Shown here one piece after another: positions 8,537 through 16,399 of a stretch of DNA of 64,000 nt; the first letter of the stretch is position 1, and the number at the start of each line of letters is the position of its first letter. A program made the translations under genes and the position numbers. The notes under the pieces are model-generated. The model had not been told where the DNA came from, made no database searches, and saw only the letters and a list, made by a program, of their open reading frames with translations. Origin of the DNA: Gemmatimonadota bacterium (lineage in GTDB: Bacteria; Latescibacterota; UBA2968; UBA8231); assembly GCA_009841115.1 (NCBI GenBank), contig VXML01000017.1:124001-188000 (forward strand), given 5' to 3'.

Positions 8537-9526
8537 CTATAGCCACTGCAACAGGAAACGAGCCTGCGCCTCCTCTAGGCTCAGCAGGCTCTGGACGTAC
8601 TCGCGGATGCGCTTCAGCATAAACGCCGGGTCATTGCACGCCCCTTTGAAGAATAATTTGCGCGTCGTATCCCAACGCCGACCTATCTCCCCGAAAGTAT
8701 CGGCTGCAGCCAACAGAGCACCCGAGCCGGTTGCCGCCGCTAGCCGCCGCAAATTGTCGTCTAGTCGCTGGCGCTGCGGGCCGAGTAGGGATATATGGCA
8801 GAACACCTCCCGCATCCAAACGCGCATACTCTCTTCGTCCCGCTCAATCTGACGCTCTATCTCCTCGACAAAGCGCTGCGCGGCCGGTAGGCCCGTCTCT
8901 ACCCGGCCGACCTTGTTGCCCGCGAGCATCTCCCGTACATCATCCAAGAGCACCTGTTCCATTTTCTCAACCGGATAAGGGTCGAGGCCCTCTGGCACCG
9001 CGTAGTCGTACACCACCAATTCGGGCAACATCCCGGGCAGACGAGAGAGTGGTACCTGCCCTACAAAGCCCTGCGGATTAACCAAAATCGTCAACATATT
9101 CGTCGCTTGATTGCACCCGTAGATGAGCATGGCTTCGCTGGCACCGGGGACGCGATTGTAGCGAAAGGCCGCATCGCTCACATCGCGGGCATCCACCCAA
9201 GCGAGCAGCACTCGGTCTGCGGCGATCAACTCTTCAATCGCCTGCCGTAGATCGGCAAAATTATCGCGGCGCACCTCGCGGCGCTCAATTCCGTAGAGAT
9301 AGTACAGGTTGCGGTGGAGCAACTCGTCGGCGGGCAGGCCGATTGGCATTCGCTCCTCGGCGTCCAAAAAGAACGACCAGCCCATCGAGGCCCCGTAGTA
9401 CGCTCGCTCGTCGGCGAGTTGGGGGCTGTAGTATTGGAGCGCAGCCATAATAGTCTCCCCAAAGACGAACAACATGGGGTGTCCCTCGACTCGGTACAGA
9501 TTAACGGGGTGACGGACCTTTTTCAC
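8537..9526 (-). CDS. BtrH/C39-like protein, probably catalytically dead
   Basis: 329 residues from a GTG at 9526. The first ~170 residues follow the layout of butirosin-biosynthesis H-type N-terminal domains, a papain/C39-like fold. There is an early helix after a short leader (VFGETIMAALQYYSP), a central GWSFFLDAE, and a late strand pair SEAMLIYGCNQATNMLTILVNP then GFVGQVPLSRL. The catalytic Cys expected in the first helix and the His expected before the late strand are not there (Gly-Glu and Glu stand near those positions). The C-terminal ~130 residues are helical and unrecognised. No operon partner is obvious. The fold call is tentative. Confidence 0.4.
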   Translation of the reverse strand: MKKVRHPVNLYRVEGHPMLFVFGETIMAALQYYSPQLADERAYYGASMGWSFFLDAEERMPIGLPADELLHRNLYYLYGIERREVRRDNFADLRQAIEELIAADRVLLAWVDARDVSDAAFRYNRVPGASEAMLIYGCNQATNMLTILVNPQGFVGQVPLSRLPGMLPELVVYDYAVPEGLDPYPVEKMEQVLLDDVREMLAGNKVGRVETGLPAAQRFVEEIERQIERDEESMRVWMREVFCHISLLGPQRQRLDDNLRRLAAATGSGALLAAADTFGEIGRRWDTTRKLFFKGACNDPAFMLKRIREYVQSLLSLEEAQARFLLQWL

Positions 9527-9730
9527 GGTATCCTCAATCGGTTAGAAGGCGGGTTGCCCAAGTCAGAGCAAGACGCACATGCAGAGCGGCCTAACAAAGA
9601 CTTCTGCCCTAGACAGCGGATCGGATGATAATGAACAAGTCGCCTTGGCTTTCACCGCACCTTCAGGTGCGACATATGACCCCTCTCCTTCGGAGAAGGG
9701 GAACAGGCGGCCCCCGGAGGGGCCGGGCCA

Positions 9731-9867
9731 TGTTCAACATTCCCTGCAGAGTGCAGCGATGTCTCTACCTATTTGCCAAGGCAGAAGGGAGCGACCCTTC
9801 GCCGGGTATCGGCTATTGTATTCAGCAGATGACCCGACTAAGCGGGATCTGCAAGGAATGCTGAACA
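9731..9867. repeat. 137-bp element with 19-bp imperfect terminal inverted repeats
   Basis: Left end 9731-9749 (TGTTCAACATTCCCTGCAG) is the reverse complement of 9849-9867 (CTGCAAGGAATGCTGAACA) at 17 of 19 positions. The interior has no gene. The size and ends are compatible with a small non-autonomous (MITE-like) element or with a long hairpin. No clear target-site duplication is visible. Confidence 0.45.
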
Positions 9868-9926
9868 CTCTGAAGATAGGAGAAGATGGCCGCTGGCGAC
9901 AAGGCCAGCTTGTTTTGTGCTGGGCT

Positions 9927-9952
9927 AAAAAAACCAGCCCCTTTGCGGGGCT
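9927..9952 (-). terminator. Intrinsic terminator of the ABC-DUF1854 operon
   Basis: On the minus strand AGCCCC-loop-GGGGCT (plus-strand arms 9936-9941 and 9947-9952) is followed by GG and seven Ts (9933-9927). It sits 30 bases past the DUF1854 stop. Confidence 0.85.
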
Positions 9953-9981
9953 GATCGGCATACTGCAACGGCGAGCGCTAG

Positions 9982-10512
9982 TCAGACGACCTGTTCAACC
10001 GCGGCTAAACTTTTCTTGTCCAATTCGTCGAGGCGCGGAATTTCAAAGCGGTTGCCATCGACATCGATAATCAGCAGCCGGTGGTCGCCGAGCCATTGGG
10101 CGTTTTCCGAGACGTTCTGGACAACGAACTCGCGCGGGCCGCGATCGGTCTGCACGTCCCAATAAGAGGTGCCGTATTCGTTGCGCACCGCATTGACCCG
10201 CTGAATCGCCGCCGTCAAATAGCGGCGGTCCAGCTCTTCCTCAATCAAGGCACGCGCCTCTAAGTCGAGTTGGGTGAGATCGTCGATCATGCAGATCTCC
10301 TCGTCTTTGGCGTCGAGGAGGCAGATATAGCGGGTTGGATGCGACAGCGGCGCGGCGCGCACGACCTTCACCTTCAGATACGAGCGGTCGCCGTCGATAG
10401 TCAAGCGCAAGATCCAAGCCGGCTCGCGGAAGAGACGCAGCTTGTCAATTTCGACGTGCTCGGGGTGAGTCACGGAAATCGGGGTAATTGCTAATTTTCC
10501 GTTATCTGTCAT
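9982..10512 (-). CDS. DUF1854-family protein
   Basis: 176 residues from the ATG at 10512; GAGGAA lies nine bases upstream, which favours it over the GTG at 10527 that overlaps the ABC stop. The blocks VKVVRAAPLSHPTRYICLLDAKDEEICMI and AIQRVNAVRNEYGTSYWDVQTDRGPREFVVQ match DUF1854, a family of unknown function commonly encoded next to an ABC exporter of the type found here, sometimes with cyanophycin genes. No signal peptide or membrane helix. It is the last gene before a strong terminator. Probably a cytoplasmic accessory of the two exporters; mechanism unknown. Confidence 0.75.
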   Translation of the reverse strand: MTDNGKLAITPISVTHPEHVEIDKLRLFREPAWILRLTIDGDRSYLKVKVVRAAPLSHPTRYICLLDAKDEEICMIDDLTQLDLEARALIEEELDRRYLTAAIQRVNAVRNEYGTSYWDVQTDRGPREFVVQNVSENAQWLGDHRLLIIDVDGNRFEIPRLDELDKKSLAAVEQVV

Positions 10513-10526
10513 TGCGTCGTTCCTCA

Positions 10527-12737
10527 CTAGCCGCTAGTGGCCATGACCGCGGATGTCTCGCGTTGGGTCTTTACCAGATTGTAGAAAATGCCCTCGCGCG
10601 CCATCAGTTCTTCGTGCGTGCCAACTTCGGCTATTTTGCCCGCGTCGAGCACCACGAGGCGATCCGCGCTGCGCAAGGTCGAAAGCCTATGGGCAATGGC
10701 AAAAGTCGTGCGGCCTTTGACCAGCCGCTGAATCGCCTCTTGAATCTTTTTCTCAGTCGGCGTGTCGAGCGACGAAGTAGCCTCGTCCAAGATCAGGATC
10801 CTCGGGTCGTGGAGAATGGCCCGCGCAATGGAAATGCGCTGCTTCTCGCCGCCAGCGAGTTTGTCGCCCTGCTCCCCAACGACCATGTCATAACCGTCCG
10901 GCTTTTTGACGATGAACTCGTGGGCGTTGGCTGCGCGGGCCGCGCGCAAAATCTCGTCGAACGTGGCACCGGGCTTGCCGTAGGCGATGTTTTCGGCAAT
11001 CGTGCCGTTGAACAAAAACGACTGCTGGGCCACCATGCCGATTTGCGAGCGCAGGTCGCGCAGGGAGATGCGGCGGATATCGACCCCATCAATGGCGAGA
11101 CGGCCGTGCGAGACATCGTAAAAGCGCGTGATTAGATTGATCAGCGTACTCTTGCCCGTCCCGGACTTGCCCACCAGACCGATCATCTCGCCCGGCTGCA
11201 CCACCAAGTCGAGGTCGCGCAGGACGATCTTGCCCGGATCGTAGCCAAAGGCCGCGCCCTCAAAGGAAACCGCGCCCTCAAGCGCGGGGACGCGCTGGGC
11301 GTTAGGATGGTCAAACGGCTCGGAGGGCGCATCGACGATCTCAAAGATGCGCTCGGCACCGGCGAAGGCCCGCACCATGAAGCTGTAGAAGTCGCCAAAC
11401 CACTTGAGCGGGTGGTAGAGCATCCACAAATAGGCGATAAAGGCCATCAGTTCCCCTAGCGACAGGTCGCCGCCAACGATCTGCTGACCGCCGAAATACC
11501 ACACGAAGAATCCGCCAAAACTCATAAAGAAGTTGGTCACCATGAAGAAGACCAACCACGAACGCTCGGCACTGACGCTGATTTGGCGCAGGGCGTGGTT
11601 GCGCTGATCAAAGCGCTCGGACTCGCGGTGCTCTTGCGCGAAAGCCTTGACCACGCGGATGCCGGAAATCGACTCGTTGAGATGCGTAGTAAGCCGCGAC
11701 CAGCGCGCCGACCAGCGACCCCAGAAGCGCTGCAGGCGATTCCAGATCAGGCTTGAGCCAATAATGATCGGCGGCACCGGGGCCAGCACGTACAGGGTCA
11801 GCTCCCAGTTCATGTAGAACAGCAGCCCCAAGATGCCGACGATCATCGCGGCATTGGAGACGATATAGGGCATGTCAAAGAGCAGATAGTCTTCGACCAT
11901 TTCCGAGTCGTTGTTCATGCGGGAGATCAACGCGCCGACCTTGCGCTTGTCGTAGAAGCGCAAGGGCAAATACTGGAGCGCCTTGAACAAATCCGTGCGC
12001 AAGTGCTCGATAGCGCGGAAGCCGACCCGGACGTTGAGCCAGCGGCGCACCACGCCGACGCACCACTCAACGATGCCGATGACAAAAAGGCCGCCGACCA
12101 GCCAGTAGAGCAGGTTGGCTTCCGTGCCGGGGACGAGCACGTCGTCGATGAGATGCTTGACGATATAGGGTGGAGCCAACTCCAGCAGCGAGGACAACAC
12201 GGTCAGGCCCAGCAACAAGGCTAGCTGGAGCCGATAGGGCAGCATGTAGCCGATCAGGCGCTTAAAAGTATCGAATTTGGCGATGCAGACCGGGCATATC
12301 CCGCCGACTTCGGGCAGGCGGCGACCGCATTGCTCGCAGTGCGTGCGGTCCAGCTCGTGGGGCAGGTTGAGGTCTTGGCCCTTTTTGAGCTGTTCGATGC
12401 CCTCGGCCACCTCGGCGAATTTGGCCGCCAGTGAATTGGAGTAATACAAATGAGCCGGTGCGCCTTCTTCGCGCTCCAATTCCAAGCGCCCGCCGCCGAC
12501 TAGCGCCTCAATGCGGGCGGACTTGACCGCTTGCAGCGAAAACTCCACGTCGCCGCTCGCGCCGTTGGGATCGAGGACCATCAGACGCTTCGACGTTACG
12601 ACCAACCAGCGCTGCTCAAAGCGGTCCTCGCCAGCCATATCCGTGGCAACCTGGATCAGGACTGGCTCCTCGCGATCTTTGCGCGATTCGACTTTGGCCT
12701 CGACGGCGTGCGGCAGATTTTCCAAAAAGGTGGACAT
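10527..12737 (-). CDS. ABC half-exporter with PH-like and zinc-ribbon N-terminus (B)
   Basis: 736 residues. Residues ~1-125 form a beta-rich PH-like domain (WLVVTSKRLMVLDPNG). A zinc ribbon follows (CEQCGRRLPEVGGICPVC, ~132-149). Then a six-helix type-I exporter domain (~155-440) and an ATPase domain with Walker A GLVGKSGTGKST, signature LAGGEKQRISIARA, Walker B ILILDEATSSLD and H-loop AHR. The catalytic Glu is present, but the signature has Ala in place of Ser. It starts three bases after the stop of its paralog, so the two probably form a heterodimer. Related pairs with DUF1854 are known beside cyanophycin loci; no cyanophycin gene is visible here, so substrate is open. Confidence 0.88.
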   Translation of the reverse strand: MSTFLENLPHAVEAKVESRKDREEPVLIQVATDMAGEDRFEQRWLVVTSKRLMVLDPNGASGDVEFSLQAVKSARIEALVGGGRLELEREEGAPAHLYYSNSLAAKFAEVAEGIEQLKKGQDLNLPHELDRTHCEQCGRRLPEVGGICPVCIAKFDTFKRLIGYMLPYRLQLALLLGLTVLSSLLELAPPYIVKHLIDDVLVPGTEANLLYWLVGGLFVIGIVEWCVGVVRRWLNVRVGFRAIEHLRTDLFKALQYLPLRFYDKRKVGALISRMNNDSEMVEDYLLFDMPYIVSNAAMIVGILGLLFYMNWELTLYVLAPVPPIIIGSSLIWNRLQRFWGRWSARWSRLTTHLNESISGIRVVKAFAQEHRESERFDQRNHALRQISVSAERSWLVFFMVTNFFMSFGGFFVWYFGGQQIVGGDLSLGELMAFIAYLWMLYHPLKWFGDFYSFMVRAFAGAERIFEIVDAPSEPFDHPNAQRVPALEGAVSFEGAAFGYDPGKIVLRDLDLVVQPGEMIGLVGKSGTGKSTLINLITRFYDVSHGRLAIDGVDIRRISLRDLRSQIGMVAQQSFLFNGTIAENIAYGKPGATFDEILRAARAANAHEFIVKKPDGYDMVVGEQGDKLAGGEKQRISIARAILHDPRILILDEATSSLDTPTEKKIQEAIQRLVKGRTTFAIAHRLSTLRSADRLVVLDAGKIAEVGTHEELMAREGIFYNLVKTQRETSAVMATSG

Positions 12738-12740
12738 GGT

Positions 12741-14975
12741 CTATTCCCGAATGGCGATGATCTCGGCCACTTCTCTTTGCAAATTGACCAACTCGTAAAA
12801 GGTCCCCTGCTTCGCCATAAGCTCGGCGTGCGTTCCCGACTCGACGATGCGTCCGTCGTCGAGGACCATCAGCCGGTCGGCATTGCGCAGAGTCGAAAGC
12901 CGGTGGGCAATGGCCACGGTGGTGCGCCCCTCGACGAGCCGCTGAATCGCCTCCTGAATCTGCAACTCGGTCTCCACATCGACTGAGGCAGTCGCTTCGT
13001 CGAGGATCAGTACGCGCGGGTTGTGGAGGATGGCGCGGGCAATGGAGACGCGCTGGCGCTCCCCGCCCGAAAGCCCGGCCCCCTTCTCCCCGACCTGGGT
13101 CTCATAGCCGTCGGGCTTGGCCATGATGAAGTTGTGGGCGTTGGCAGCGCGCGCGGCCGCCATAATGTCCGCAAAGGAGGAGCCAGGCCGGCCGTAGCCG
13201 ATGTTCTCGGCAATGGTGCCGGAAAAGAGTACTGGCTCCTGCAGCACGATGCCGATCTGCGAGCGCAAGTCGCGCAGGTGGATTTTGCGGATGTCAATTC
13301 CATCGATCTCAATGGACCCATAGTCGACGTCGTAGAAACGAGCGATGAGGTTGACAGTCGTCGTCTTACCGACCCCGGACTTGCCCACCAAGCCGATCAT
13401 CTCGCCCGGCTGGATGTCCAAGTTAAAATCCTTCAGCACGGGCTTACTTTTGTCGTAGCCAAAGGTGACGCCCTCGAAGCGAATGCCCCCTTTCATGCGC
13501 GGCACCCGCTTTGCGGTCGGATCCTCGTACGCCTCGGGCTGAGTGTCGATGACCTCGAAGATGCGCTCGGCTCCGGCAAAGGCCCGCGACATCCAGGAAT
13601 TGACTTGGCCAAACCACTCCAAGGGGCCGTAGAACAGCCACATATACGAGTAAAAAGCCAGCAGCGTTCCCAAGGTCATCTTGCCGCCGAGGACTTGCAG
13701 CCCTCCGAGCAGCCAGACGACCAAAACGCCCAAACCCGTCAAGAATGTGATGGTGGCGAAGAACACGCCGCGATTTACCGCGGTCTTTTCGGCGACTTCG
13801 CGCAGCCTGCCGTTGGGCTTGGCAAAGGCCGCTATTTCCCGGCCCTCTTGGGCAAACGCCTTGACCACGCGGATGCCGGAAAGCGTCTCCACCGTGCGCT
13901 CGGTCAGGCCAGACCAGACCTGGCCCCACTTGACGAAAAATCCGCGCAGCCGCCGCCAAAAGACCACCCCCCACAGCATGATCAGTGGCACAGGTATCAA
14001 CACGTATAGGCTCAACGACCAACTCATCCAAAACAAAAATCCGAGGATGCCGAAAACCATCAGGCCGTTGATGACGATATAGGGCAGACCATCGACGAGG
14101 AAGTCCTGCAACATGCCAGCGTCGCGGGTAGCCCGCGAGATGAGGGAGCCGACCTTGCGCTTGTCGTAAAACTGCAAGGACAGCATCTCCAGCCGGCGAT
14201 AGAGGTTTGAGCGAATATCCGCGGTGATCTGCGCGCCGAGCCAGGTCGCAATCCAGCCGTGGGCCCATTCGGCCACCCACGCCGAGAAGCGGACGCCGAT
14301 CAAGGCCACGACGAATAGGCCCAAGAGGTGGATGCGCTCGTCAAACCCCGTGGCCTGGCCCTCCACCGGGACCAACACCTCATCGACAATGCGCTTTGTA
14401 ATCAGCGGTGGAGCTAACTCCGCGGCCGTGGTAGCAATGGAGGCGAAGGCCAAGACGCCCGCTTTCAGCTTGTACGGACCGAGATAGCTGGCAATGCGCT
14501 TGAGGGTCGCCAGCTTTTTGATACACGCCGGACAGATGCCGTTTTTCTCTGGCAAGAGTCGGTCGCAGCGCTCGCAGCGGGTCCGGTCCAAGTGCCCATT
14601 GACGACAAACGGCTGGCCCTGACGCAACTGCTCCAAACCCCGCGCCACCTCGGACATCTTTTCGGCCTCCGAGCTGGTGTAGCTCAGCGACAAGGTCGGC
14701 GCATCCACTCGCTCAATTTCCAACTGACCGCCGCCGACAATCGCGTCAGTGCGCACCTCGGCCAGCGCGGCGAGTGGAATATCGACGATCTCGCTCTGAG
14801 CGGGCACGACGAGAACGCGATGCTCGGTAGCCACCAGCCACTGGCGGCCAAAGTGCCCGTCGGCAGCCAAATCCGTCGAGGCGCGGATGAGCACCTCCTC
14901 CTCAGCGGGCAGGACGGCGGCAATTCGCGCGGTCGCGGTTGCGTCGGCTGATTCTAGCAGTTTTTGCGCGTTCAT
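12741..14975 (-). CDS. ABC half-exporter with PH-like and zinc-ribbon N-terminus (A)
   Basis: 744 residues, ATG at 14975. It has the same unusual layout as its downstream partner: PH-like domain (WLVATEHRVLVVPAQ), zinc ribbon (CERCDRLLPEKNGICPAC), six membrane helices with GWIATWLGAQITADIRSNLY and KVGSLISRATRDAG in the coupling regions, and an ATPase with Walker A GLVGKSGVGKTT, canonical signature LSGGERQRVSIARA, Walker B VLILDEATASVD and H-loop AHR. Both ATP sites of a heterodimer would have a catalytic Glu. It is divergent from cysH across a 219-base gap. The N-terminal PH-like domain may sense membrane or ligand; that is inference. Confidence 0.88.
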   Translation of the reverse strand: MNAQKLLESADATATARIAAVLPAEEEVLIRASTDLAADGHFGRQWLVATEHRVLVVPAQSEIVDIPLAALAEVRTDAIVGGGQLEIERVDAPTLSLSYTSSEAEKMSEVARGLEQLRQGQPFVVNGHLDRTRCERCDRLLPEKNGICPACIKKLATLKRIASYLGPYKLKAGVLAFASIATTAAELAPPLITKRIVDEVLVPVEGQATGFDERIHLLGLFVVALIGVRFSAWVAEWAHGWIATWLGAQITADIRSNLYRRLEMLSLQFYDKRKVGSLISRATRDAGMLQDFLVDGLPYIVINGLMVFGILGFLFWMSWSLSLYVLIPVPLIMLWGVVFWRRLRGFFVKWGQVWSGLTERTVETLSGIRVVKAFAQEGREIAAFAKPNGRLREVAEKTAVNRGVFFATITFLTGLGVLVVWLLGGLQVLGGKMTLGTLLAFYSYMWLFYGPLEWFGQVNSWMSRAFAGAERIFEVIDTQPEAYEDPTAKRVPRMKGGIRFEGVTFGYDKSKPVLKDFNLDIQPGEMIGLVGKSGVGKTTTVNLIARFYDVDYGSIEIDGIDIRKIHLRDLRSQIGIVLQEPVLFSGTIAENIGYGRPGSSFADIMAAARAANAHNFIMAKPDGYETQVGEKGAGLSGGERQRVSIARAILHNPRVLILDEATASVDVETELQIQEAIQRLVEGRTTVAIAHRLSTLRNADRLMVLDDGRIVESGTHAELMAKQGTFYELVNLQREVAEIIAIRE

Positions 14976-15004
14976 GTCTTACGTAAACAATTAGGAAATA
15001 AGAA

Positions 15005-15051
15005 TTAGGAATTAGGAATTCCCCACCCAATTCTCAATTCCTAATTCCTAA
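15005..15051. repeat. Heptamer-built inverted repeat in the ABC/cysH divergent gap
   Basis: TTAGGAATTAGGAATT (15005-15020) and AATTCCTAATTCCTAA (15036-15051) are perfect 16-base inverted arms around a 15-base loop. The arms are tandem copies of a seven-base unit (TTAGGAA), with another partial copy just upstream at about 14990. The rest of the gap 14976-15194 shows no gene or clear promoter; ATTATAAAG at 15183-15191 is too close to the cysH start to be its obvious -10 box. Confidence 0.7.
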
Positions 15052-15194
15052 ACTCAACCTTGAAAAAAACTCTCTTGGCATTGAAACAATGGCAAGGGCA
15101 AACTAAGCGCGGGCGTGCCATCCAGTCTTGCACGCGATGCGGACTTCGGCGATCTATTTTTCCAATCTGCTCTTATCCTTACATTATAAAGTCT

Positions 15195-15992
15195 ATGACC
15201 GCCATGACCGCAGACCAAAAGACCCTAGCGCCCTCGTCCAGCGAAGAGCGAAATCAGCAGCTAGTAGAATACCTCCGCGACCTAGCCTTGGAGCAGATGC
15301 CCGCCGAGGATCTTTTGCGCTGGGCCAGCGAGACCTTTCCCGACCGGGCTGTGATCAACACCAGCTTCCAGTACACCGGCGTTGCAATGATCCACATGGC
15401 GACGTCCATGGGGCTGAACTTGCGCTTTGCCACCATCGACACCCACCGGCTCCACCCCGAGACGTACGCCTTTATGGAGGAAGTCAGAGCGCGCTATGGC
15501 TGCCACTTCGAAGTCGTCCAGCCCAAGCGCGGCGATGTCGAGCGGATGGTCGCGCGCCACGGCGAGTACTTGTTTTTCGACTCCAAGGAAAAACAGGAAC
15601 ACTGCTGCCAAGTGCGGAAAGAATGGCCCAACAACGCGCTGTTGCAGACCGCCGACTGCTGGATTTCAGGGCAGCGCTGGGACCAGTCCGCGCATCGCCA
15701 GCAGACGGCCAAGAAGGCGGCCTTAATCGACGAGTACAGCACCCGGCGCAAAATACTCAAGCTCAATCCATTGGTCGATTGGAGCGAAGAAGAACTGATG
15801 GAGTTTACGCGAGCAAACGACTTGCCGGTGCATCCGCTCTACGGCCAAGGCTACCCGAGCTTTGGCTGCATCATCTGCTCCACTCCGATCCGGCCCGACG
15901 AACCCAAGCGCAACGGTCGCTGGCGTTGGTTCAACGAACAAGCCGACGGCCCAGACGACCACAAAGAGTGTGGGCTGCACTACAACATCTGA
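15195..15992 (+). CDS. cysH: Assimilatory APS/PAPS reductase with [4Fe-4S] site
   Basis: 265 residues from the ATG at 15195; a longer reading from a TTG at 15060 lacks homology-like content. The enzyme reduces activated sulfate (APS or PAPS) to sulfite, taking electrons from thioredoxin-type proteins. The cluster ligands Cys137-Cys138 (EHCCQVRKEWP) and Cys225/Cys228 (FGCIICSTP) mark the iron-sulfur type that usually prefers APS. The catalytic Cys259 is in the conserved tail KECGLHYNI. The PP-loop-like SFQYTG and the arginine-rich WISGQRWDQS fit substrate binding. A thioredoxin-fold selenoprotein gene starts 13 bases downstream and is a candidate partner. Confidence 0.9.
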   Translation: MTAMTADQKTLAPSSSEERNQQLVEYLRDLALEQMPAEDLLRWASETFPDRAVINTSFQYTGVAMIHMATSMGLNLRFATIDTHRLHPETYAFMEEVRARYGCHFEVVQPKRGDVERMVARHGEYLFFDSKEKQEHCCQVRKEWPNNALLQTADCWISGQRWDQSAHRQQTAKKAALIDEYSTRRKILKLNPLVDWSEEELMEFTRANDLPVHPLYGQGYPSFGCIICSTPIRPDEPKRNGRWRWFNEQADGPDDHKECGLHYNI

Positions 15993-16005
15993 GGGAACCT
16001 GAACA

Positions 16006-16356
16006 ATGGTCCAAACCTTGGAATGGCGCTACCACCGCCCCGGCTGAACGAGCTGCAAGCGCGCACAAGAGTTTCTTGTGCAGAACAACATTGCCGACGG
16101 CATCGTGCAGAGCGCGACCAAAGAACCGGTCGCAGGCACGGCGGCCCTCGCCCTGCTCGAGGACGCGACCGAGCTGTTCGTCGCCCAAGGACAGCGCGTC
16201 CTCCGCTTCGACTTGGTAGCGCAACGGCCCGCGGATGAGGAATTGCTCCAGCTTCTGTTGGGGCGTTCTGGTAAGCTCCGGGCACCCGCGTTTCGCTGCG
16301 GCACTCGCCTAATCGTCGGCTACAATCAGGCGCTGCTGCCGACGGCGTTGGATTAG
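16006..16356 (+). CDS. ArsC/Spx-like thioredoxin-fold selenoprotein (UGA = Sec14)
   Basis: 116 residues if the TGA at 16045-16047 is read as selenocysteine. The protein opens MVQTLEWRYHRPG-U-T-S-C-KRAQEFL. The U-x-x-C (residues 14-17) replaces the CxxC of ArsC/Spx-like proteins; the CTSC form is typical of Spx. It continues in the same frame to the family's C-terminal block GKLRAPAFRCGTRLIVGYN, where a cis-Pro follows the core. The ATG has GAGG upstream and lies 13 bases after cysH. A perfect hairpin follows the UGA (16063-16081). An ArsC-related family with Cys and Sec members is known to me. Likely a thiol/selenol reductant or reductase; a role with the APS reductase is inference. The alternative is a pseudogene with one nonsense change. 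Confidence 0.85.
16063..16081 (+). promoter_or_regulatory. Candidate bacterial SECIS of the ArsC-like gene
   Basis: GCACAAGA (16063-16070), loop GTT (16071-16073), TCTTGTGC (16074-16081): eight perfect base pairs. The apical-loop G is 24 bases after the UGA, inside the 16-37 base range described for bacterial SECIS elements, and it is the first loop base as the consensus requires. Confidence 0.8.
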
Positions 16357-16390
16357 ATGGGTCGTGGTTTCAGCGCATGATGCCCATCTA
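16354..16390. terminator. Inverted repeat between convergent genes
   Basis: TAGATGGG (16354-16361, including the ArsC-like stop) and CCCATCTA (16383-16390) are perfect 8-base arms with a 21-base loop. It lies exactly in the short gap between the convergent selenoprotein and sulfatase genes. No strong T-run, so termination is only suggested. Confidence 0.4.
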
Positions 16391-16399
16391 CGACTGCGC

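Larger units (their letters stand above)
9527..9981. other. 455-bp intergenic region with hairpins and an inverted-repeat element
   Basis: No convincing gene in any frame. It holds a 7-bp-stem hairpin (9656-9671), a C/G-rich hairpin around TTC with one bulge (about 9680-9701), GGCCCC/GGGGCC arms (about 9709-9724), the inverted-repeat element at 9731-9867 and the terminator at 9927-9952. The density of small palindromes resembles clusters of REP-like debris. Confidence 0.6.

Noticed and set aside
9625..9961. Small cysteine-containing frames on both strands of the 9.6-9.96 kb gap
   Set aside because: The similarity of the two frames is caused by the inverted repeat; no ribosome sites and no family.
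15060..15194. Forty-five-residue N-terminal extension of CysH from a TTG
   Set aside because: Unlike CysH N-termini, low-complexity and partly adjacent to the heptamer repeat; the ATG at 15195 gives normal length.
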